Position numbers and translations under genes: made by a program
Notes under the pieces: generated by a model
Seen by the model: the letters and a program-made list of their open reading frames with translations, nothing else
What the model was told of the DNA's origin: nothing
The model's database searches: none
Origin: Actinomycetes bacterium
Lineage (GTDB): Bacteria; Actinomycetota; Actinomycetes; Actinomycetales; Cellulomonadaceae
Assembly (NCBI GenBank): GCA_023438885.1
Contig: JAEXPS010000052.1
Location: 1-28,425, forward strand
Length of the DNA: 28,425 nucleotides
Reading direction: 5' to 3'
In this document: positions 21,018 through 28,425 of the stretch, piece after piece
Layout of the letters: each line of letters starts with the position of its first letter
How positions within the stretch are numbered: the stretch's first letter is position 1

Positions 21018-23684
21018 ATGAGCGCAACGAGCGCCGAGAACCGGACCGTGGCCGTGTTCGCGCAGAGCGCGGACCACGTGCTGTCGGCACTCGGCACCGA
21101 CGCGCGGGGCCTGTCGAGCGACGAGGCGGCGCGCCGGCTCGCCGAGTACGGGCCCAACAAGCTGCCGGAGCCACCCAGCCGGCCCGCGATCCTGCGGTTC
21201 CTCGCCCACTTCGACGACGTGCTGATCTACATCCTGCTCGTCGCCGCCCTGCTCAAGGCGCTGCTCGGCGACTGGGTGGACTTCGCGATCATCCTCGCCG
21301 TCGCGGTCGCGAACGCCGTGGTGAGCTTCGTGCAGGAGGGCCGGGCGGCCAGCGCGCTCGCCGGGATCGCGACGCTGTTGTCCCTGGACGCCCAGACGCG
21401 CCGCGACGACCACTGGCAGCACCTGGCCGCCGAGGACCTGGTGCCCGGCGACGTGGTGCGCGTGCGCTCCGGGGACAAGGTGCCCGCCGACCTGCGCCTG
21501 ATCGAGGCCACGGGCCTGCACGTCGACGAGTCGGCGCTGACCGGCGAGTCCGTGCCGGCGACGAAGGACGTCGCTCCCGTCGCCGCCGACGCCGGCGTGG
21601 GTGACCGCACGTCGATGCTGTTCTCCGGCACGATCGTCGCGTCGGGCCGGGGCCTGGGCGTGGTCACCGCCACCGGCGCGGACACGGAGATCGGGCGGAT
21701 CCAGACCCTCGTCTCCGAGGTGGACCCCCTGGACACACCGCTGACCCGGCAGCTGGCCCACCTGGGCAAGCAGCTGGCGTGGGCGATCCTCGGCATGGCG
21801 CTCGTGATGCTCGTCGTCGGGCGGGTGGTCCACCACTTCGCCGTCGACGAGCTGATCTCCGCCGCCATCGGGTTCGCCGTCGCCGCCGTCCCCGAGGGCC
21901 TGCCCGCGCTCGTGACGATCACCCTGGCGCTGGGCGTCCAGCAGATGGCACGCCGCAACGCGATCACGCGCACGCTGCCGTCCGTCGAGGGCCTGGGCTC
22001 GGTGACGACGGTGTGCTCGGACAAGACCGGCACCCTGACGAAGAACGAGATGACCGCGCGAAGCGTGGTCACCGCCGTCGGCCGCTACGACGTCGACGGC
22101 ATCGGGTACGCCCCCGTGGGCGCGGTCCTCGCCGACGGGCTCCCGGTCGACCTCGCCGAGCACGACGACCTCGCGGCGCTGCTGCGCACGGCGAGGGCCT
22201 GCAACGACGCGCGGGTGGTCGAGGAGGCGGGCGCCTGGCGCGTCGTCGGCCAACCGACGGAGGGCGCGCTGACCGCGCTGGCGCAGAAGGCCGGGATCAG
22301 CCTGGTGGGCATGACCCGGCTGGCCCAGGTGCCGTTCGAGTCCGAGAACAAGTTCTCCGCCACGCTCGACGACGTCGAGGGTGAGCACTGGGTGCACGTG
22401 GTGGGAGCGCCCGACCGGTTGCTCGACCGCTGTGCCGACGGCCTCGACCGCGCTCGTTGGGAGGCGGAGATCGACCGGCTCGGGCGTCAGGGGCTGCGGG
22501 TGCTCGCCGCGGCGCGGCGCCCCGGAGGGTCGCTGACCACGCTCGGCGTCGACGACGTCACCGACCTGGACTTCCTGGGCCTCGTCGGGATCGTCGACCC
22601 ACCGCGTCCCGAGGTGACGGCCGCGATCGCGCAGTGCCATCGCGCGGGCATCGCGGTGAAGATGATCACCGGCGACCACGCAGGCACGGCCACCGCGATC
22701 GCTCGCGAGCTCGGCATCGTCGCGACCGACGACGTGACGGTGCTGACGGGCACGGACCTCGAGGCGATGAGCAACGAGCGGCTGCGCCAGGTGGTGCGGC
22801 AGGTCGACGTGTACGCCCGCACGTCGCCGGAGCACAAGATCCGCATCGTGCGGGCGCTCCAGGCGTGCGGCGAGGTGGTCGCCATGACCGGCGACGGCGT
22901 GAACGACGCCCCCGCGCTCACCCGCGCGGACGTCGGCGTCGCGATGGGGATCAAGGGCACGGAGGCGACGAAGGAGGCCGCGGACATCGTCCTGGCCGAC
23001 GACAACTTCGCGACGATCGAACGCGCCGTCGAGGAGGGGCGGCGGATCTACGACAACATCCGCAAGTCCGTCGTCTTCCTGCTGCCGACCAACGGCGCGC
23101 AGTCCCTGGTCATCCTCGTCGCCGTGCTGCTCGGCCTGCAGCTCCCGCTGACTCCGGTGCAGATCCTGTGGGTCAACCTGGTCACCGCCGTGACGCTCTC
23201 GCTCTCGCTGTCGGGGGAGCCCGCCGAGCCCGGGCTGATGGACCGCCCGCCACGCTCCCCCAAGGCGCACGTCCTCACCCGGCAGGGGCTGTGGGTGATC
23301 GCCGCAGCGTCCCTGCTGATCGGCGCGGCGACGTTCGTGGCCTACATCCTCGAGGACCGGGGAGGCGTCGGCCACGGGCGGGCCCAGACCACGGCCGTGT
23401 GCGTGCTGGCGGCCGGGCAGATGGCGTACCTGTTCTCCTGCCGCTTCCTCTCCCGCTCCAGCCTCACCTGGTCGGTGCTGCGGGGCAACCGGCTCGTGTG
23501 GGTGGCGTGCGCCGCGCTGGCGGCGCTCCAGCTGGTGTTCGTCTACGCGCCGTTCATGCACGCATGGTTCGGTTCGGTGCCCATCACGGCCAAGGACTGG
23601 GCCATGGTGCTCGCCGCCGCGGTGCTGGTGTTCCTGGGCGCCGAGGCCGCCAAGGCGGCCGTCCGCAGGTGGGCTCCGGCCTGA
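21018..23684 (+). CDS. P2-type cation-transporting ATPase (CtpF-like)
   Basis: An 888-residue P-type ATPase of Ca2+/Na+-pump-like architecture with about ten membrane helices. The actuator motif LTGES (174-178), the M4 ion-site motif VPEGLP (291-296), the phosphorylation site SDKTGTLT (D335) and the hinge MTGDGVNDAPAL are present, as is the N-terminal cation-ATPase domain (GLSSDEAARRLAEYGPN). Two positions differ from classical Ca2+ pumps: M6 reads WVNLVTAVTL where SERCA has WVNLVTDGLP, losing the ion-binding Asp, and the ATP-site KGAP lysine is replaced (VVGAPDRLLD). The M6 form followed by GEPAEPGLMDRPPR resembles mycobacterial CtpF. The ion is therefore unknown. The ATG at 21018 is preceded only by a G-rich weak SD. 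A terminator separates it from the upstream gene. Confidence 0.88.
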   Translation: MSATSAENRTVAVFAQSADHVLSALGTDARGLSSDEAARRLAEYGPNKLPEPPSRPAILRFLAHFDDVLIYILLVAALLKALLGDWVDFAIILAVAVANAVVSFVQEGRAASALAGIATLLSLDAQTRRDDHWQHLAAEDLVPGDVVRVRSGDKVPADLRLIEATGLHVDESALTGESVPATKDVAPVAADAGVGDRTSMLFSGTIVASGRGLGVVTATGADTEIGRIQTLVSEVDPLDTPLTRQLAHLGKQLAWAILGMALVMLVVGRVVHHFAVDELISAAIGFAVAAVPEGLPALVTITLALGVQQMARRNAITRTLPSVEGLGSVTTVCSDKTGTLTKNEMTARSVVTAVGRYDVDGIGYAPVGAVLADGLPVDLAEHDDLAALLRTARACNDARVVEEAGAWRVVGQPTEGALTALAQKAGISLVGMTRLAQVPFESENKFSATLDDVEGEHWVHVVGAPDRLLDRCADGLDRARWEAEIDRLGRQGLRVLAAARRPGGSLTTLGVDDVTDLDFLGLVGIVDPPRPEVTAAIAQCHRAGIAVKMITGDHAGTATAIARELGIVATDDVTVLTGTDLEAMSNERLRQVVRQVDVYARTSPEHKIRIVRALQACGEVVAMTGDGVNDAPALTRADVGVAMGIKGTEATKEAADIVLADDNFATIERAVEEGRRIYDNIRKSVVFLLPTNGAQSLVILVAVLLGLQLPLTPVQILWVNLVTAVTLSLSLSGEPAEPGLMDRPPRSPKAHVLTRQGLWVIAAASLLIGAATFVAYILEDRGGVGHGRAQTTAVCVLAAGQMAYLFSCRFLSRSSLTWSVLRGNRLVWVACAALAALQLVFVYAPFMHAWFGSVPITAKDWAMVLAAAVLVFLGAEAAKAAVRRWAPA

Positions 23685-23707
23685 CCCTGAGGGGGACCCT
23701 GAGGGGG
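23683..23707 (+). repeat. 12-bp tandem duplication at the ATPase stop codon
   Basis: GACCCTGAGGGG occurs twice back to back (23683-23694, 23695-23706). The first copy overlaps the TGA stop (23682-23684). Each contains CCCT-GA-GGG, able to form small stems. Confidence 0.6.
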
Positions 23708-23714
23708 TGGCGTC

Positions 23715-23730
23715 GGCGCTGTTCAGCGCC
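23715..23730 (+). terminator. Small hairpin after the P-type ATPase gene
   Basis: GGCGCT-GTTC-AGCGCC, a 6-bp GC-rich stem with a tetraloop, lies 30 nt after the stop. It is a modest terminator candidate. Confidence 0.45.
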
Positions 23731-23778
23731 GCGCGTGCGCTGGGCCGTAGGTCATGCGCCGTGCTGACAACCCCCTCC

Positions 23779-23784
23779 TAGCGT
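23779..23784 (+). promoter_or_regulatory. Possible -10 box (TAGCGT) for hppA
   Basis: TAGCGT would start transcription near 23791, giving a leader of about 34 nt before the GTG at 23825. This argues against the in-frame GTG at 23783, which lies inside the box. No clear -35 is seen. Confidence 0.4.
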
Positions 23785-23824
23785 GGAGCCGTCAGCAAAG
23801 TCGCTTACACCCTGGGATCGGACC

Positions 23825-26355
<2,531 letters not shown>

Positions 26356-26359
<4 letters not shown>

Positions 26360-27414
26360 CCAACCAGCGGATCGCGATCAAGCACGACGCAGCCCTCGTC
26401 GATGGCGAAGGCCACGTCGTCGGGCATGACGCCGGCTCGACGCTGGTCCGCCGACTGCTGCGGGTGTTCCCCGGGTCCGAGCTCATCGGACCCGGGCCCC
26501 GCCGCTGCGCAGGGTTCGACCTGATCCCGTTGGAGTTCGTCGACCCGGTCACCACGGTGGTCATCAACATGGACGTGCTCGACTCCGTCGAGGTGTGGCG
26601 CACGCTGCGCCCCGCCGGAGCCGAGCCGCGCCTGATGAACTTCGTCTGGTGGCCGACGACGACCTACCCGGAGCCCGTGGAGCAGAGCGCGCTGGCGCTG
26701 TCGTGCTCGCTGTTCCCGACGTTCGCCAACTCCGAGCGCACCGCCACCGAGGTGCGCGAGGTCGTCGGGCGCTACGCGGTCTCCGAGCTGGCCGAGAAGG
26801 CGAAGATCGCCTGGGTCAACCTCGGGTTCCGGCTCGACCACGTGCGGCCGCGCCAGGACCCGCACGTGCCCCTGGTGCTCTACCCCGCCATCTACGTCTC
26901 GGAGCGCAAGCAGCCGCGGCTGTTCCTCGAGGTGGTCGAGCGTGTGCACGAGCGCACGCCGATCCGCGTCGAGGCGCGACTGCACGAGTCGCACCTGGTG
27001 TCCGAGCTGGCGATGCGGATGTCCAACCGCGACTGGATGTGGGTGGGACCGCTCACCGCGACCCGGGACTCCTACTGGGAAGCCCTCTCGCGGACCACGG
27101 CGTTCCTCGCGACCGCCACCGAGGAGTCGTACGGCCTGGAGTACGTCGAGGCCCTCGCCGCCGGCGCGGTCGGGGTGTTCCCCGAGCTGCCGTGGGCGCA
27201 GGCGCTGCTGCCCGAGACGTACCCCTTCTTCTACCGCACGCCGACAGAGGCGGAGGACCTGCTCTTCCGCGCGGTCACCGACCCGTCCGGGTGCTGGAAG
27301 GAGATCGACGAGGCCGCCGGCGGCAGCCTCGCGAAGTGGTTGCGCGACAAGCACTCCGACGACCTGTTCGACAAGGCGATCGTCTCGCGCGTGCAGGAGT
27401 GGTTCGGCGTGTAG
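26356..27414 (+). CDS. Glycosyltransferase-like (GT-B, GT4-type) protein
   Basis: A 352-residue soluble protein. The second half looks like a GT4 domain: VNLGFRLDHV, PLVLYPAIYVSERKQPRLFLEVVE (nucleotide-sugar strand and helix), WMWVGPLT, then ATEESYGLEYVEALAAGAVGVFP with the E-x7-E motif (E257, E265). The first half is less typical: it opens QRIAIKHDAALVDGEGHVVG and contains DLIPLEFVDPVTTVVINMDV and NFVWWPTTTYPEP. The acceptor and donor are unknown. The ATG at 26356 overlaps the hppA stop (ATGA), so translation is coupled to the proton pump, an unusual partnership. No signal peptide or membrane helix is seen. Confidence 0.7.
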
Positions 27415-27643
27415 CCGGCGACCTGACGGCGAACCGCAGCACGAGCACTCTCGACGGAAGGCCCCGCCACCCGCCCGGCCATACCTGCAAGTGCGCGAGG
27501 TCGCGGCCGCCGGGCATTCCTCCAGGGTTGACGACGATATGTCATCGATATATCGTTAGGGCGTCCGGTCGAGGGAAACCTCCCGGCCGGTGCGCACCGT
27601 GCGCACCCGCCCGCTGCCGCGGGCTCCCAGACAGGAGACACCC
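27415..27643 (+). other. Intergenic region carrying the PadR promoter
   Basis: This 229-nt region has no coding frame of its own. It contains the -35/-10 pair and operator described separately and the SD AGGAG (27633-27637). No strong terminator for the preceding operon was found. Confidence 0.5.
27528..27556 (+). promoter_or_regulatory. PadR promoter with embedded AT-rich operator
   Basis: The -35 box TTGACG (27528-27533), a 17-nt spacer and the -10 box TATCGT (27551-27556) form the best consensus promoter in the window. ACGATAT (27534-27540) and ATATCGT (27550-27556) form an inverted repeat filling the spacer and -10 box, and CGATATATCG (27546-27555) is itself a perfect palindrome. Such AT-rich palindromes are typical for PadR-type autorepression. 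RNA polymerase and the repressor could not occupy the site together. Confidence 0.75.
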
Positions 27644-28345
27644 ATGCACACGCATCACCACCACGATCCCTTCGGCGGCCGACGCCGCCGGTACCGCGAC
27701 CCGTTCGAGGGTCAGGCGCCACGCCGCGGCCGCCGGGGTTTCCCCGGCGCGGGCGGCCCCGGGTTCGGCCCTGGCGGCCCGGGCTTCGGGCCCCAGGGCG
27801 GGCCGGGCTTCGGGCCGGGCTTCGGGCCGCCCTTCGGCCCCGGCTTCGACGGCCCGCACGGCCCCGGACGGGGCCACCGCGGGCGGCGCGCCGGCCGCGG
27901 CGACATCCGTGCCGCGATCCTCTTCCTCCTCGCCGAGGAGCCACGGCATGGCTACGACCTGATCCGCGAGATCGCCGAGCGCACCGACGGCACCTGGCGA
28001 CCGAGCCCGGGAGCCGTCTACCCCGCCCTCCAGCTGCTGGAGGACGAGGGCCTGGTCGCCATCGCGGCCGAGGGTGGACGGCGCAGGGCCAGCCTGACCG
28101 AGGAAGGGCGGGCCCACGTGGCCGAGCACGCCGACGAGCTCGGCGATCCCTTCCGCGAGGCGGCCTCCCGCACGCCGCATCCCGCCCGCGCCCTGCGCGC
28201 GGCGCTGCACGGCCTGAGCGGCGCCTCCTGGCAGGTGGCCCAGAACGGCGACGAGGCGCAGATGGCCAAGGCCCAGGCGGTCGTCGAGCGCGCGACGAAG
28301 GACCTGTACCTGCTGCTCGCCGGCCAGGAGCCGACCCAGCAGTAG
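27644..28345 (+). CDS. PadR-family transcriptional regulator with low-complexity N-terminus
   Basis: A 233-residue protein. Residues 1-10 contain a natural histidine cluster (MHTHHHHDPF), 11-31 are Arg-rich, and 33-75 are a Gly-Phe-Pro low-complexity segment of repeated PGFG units. The PadR winged helix occupies about 87-160: DIRAAILFLLAEEPRHGYDLI, then GAVYPALQLLEDEGLV, and the wing GGRRRASLTEEG. The C-terminal helices (165-233) should form the dimerisation arm. PadR proteins usually repress adjacent efflux or stress genes and themselves. The ATG at 27644 has AGGAG 6 nt upstream. The operator overlaps its promoter; the target outside the window is unknown. Confidence 0.88.
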   Translation: MHTHHHHDPFGGRRRRYRDPFEGQAPRRGRRGFPGAGGPGFGPGGPGFGPQGGPGFGPGFGPPFGPGFDGPHGPGRGHRGRRAGRGDIRAAILFLLAEEPRHGYDLIREIAERTDGTWRPSPGAVYPALQLLEDEGLVAIAAEGGRRRASLTEEGRAHVAEHADELGDPFREAASRTPHPARALRAALHGLSGASWQVAQNGDEAQMAKAQAVVERATKDLYLLLAGQEPTQQ

Positions 28346-28349
28346 CAGC

Positions 28350-28425
28350 TCAGGCGCTCGGCCGCTGGTGCTCCCGCTCCTCGGCCTCGCGCTCCGCCTG
28401 GTACTCGAACTGCTCGGGGTCGATG
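28350..28425 (-). CDS. 3' end of an unidentified gene
   Basis: Reading on the minus strand from the window edge, one frame ends in TGA at 28352-28350. It encodes 24 residues, IDPEQFEYQAEREAEEREH followed by QRPSA, a charged Glu/Arg-rich helical tail with codon use like its neighbours. It converges with the PadR gene, only 4 nt apart. The fragment is too short to identify. Confidence 0.5.
   Translation of the reverse strand, partial: IDPEQFEYQAEREAEEREHQRPSA

Noticed and set aside
18929..21160. Long minus-strand open frame of 743 codons
   Set aside because: It is antisense to the DUF4914-like gene and is His/Val/Asp/Arg-rich, typical of reverse-frame translation of high-GC genes.
20874..23561. 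Minus-strand open frame of 895 codons
   Set aside because: It mirrors the P-type ATPase, which has complete catalytic motifs on the plus strand.
23731..23824. Riboswitch upstream of hppA
   Set aside because: Only about 34 nt remain between the predicted start site and the GTG, too short for a known ion or nucleotide riboswitch, and no conserved core was seen.

Overview
The window is high-GC DNA with an actinobacterial character. It carries a WhiB1-type iron-sulfur regulator convergent with a PdtaS-type histidine kinase, an arrangement also known from Mycobacterium (Rv3219/Rv3220c). It also carries LacI-family regulators beside a sugar ABC operon, many GTG starts, and many genes whose start codon lies 6-7 nt after a TANNNT -10 box (leaderless transcription). 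A divergent H+-pyrophosphatase of the kind characterised from Cellulomonas fimi, and a DUF4914-like protein, make a Cellulomonas-like member of the Micrococcales the best guess. No phage, transposon, rRNA, tRNA or CRISPR was found; this is ordinary chromosome with some unusual repeats and a few poorly understood genes.

Layout. 1-1450: the end of an FtsK/SpoIIIE-like ATPase gene, a small membrane protein, and whiB1. 1451-3096: a palindromic repeat cluster, then pdtaS on the minus strand. 3193-5873: a LacI regulator, glutamate dehydrogenase, and a convergent META-domain protein. 5922-12280 (all minus): a carbohydrate-uptake locus read as LacI regulator, GH13 alpha-glucosidase, sugar-binding lipoprotein, MalF-type permease, MalG-type permease. 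12281-12894: two different minisatellite arrays (19-bp and 23-bp periods) separated by a large inverted repeat. 12891-14050: flavodoxin-like and MarR genes (minus). 14102-16270: NYN-domain, DUF1697, HIT and GNAT genes (plus). 16358-17458: MscS channel (minus). 17847-23684: DUF4349 lipoprotein, DUF4914/PEPCK-like protein, and P2-type cation ATPase (plus). 23825-27414: H+-pyrophosphatase overlapping a glycosyltransferase-like gene. 27644-28345: PadR regulator with an operator inside its promoter. 28350-28425: the end of a minus-strand gene.

How the genes work together. The sugar locus is a self-contained import and hydrolysis unit without its own ATPase subunit, so it presumably borrows a shared MsiK-type ATPase. 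CGCAAG/CTTGCG elements occur both in the promoter of the local LacI gene and over the -35 box of the glucosidase operon, suggesting one regulon. A 15-bp stem-loop between the binding-protein and permease genes probably tunes their stoichiometry. The most novel items are the PEPCK-like DUF4914 protein, the H+-PPase/glycosyltransferase pair, and the repeat block at 12.4-12.9 kb.
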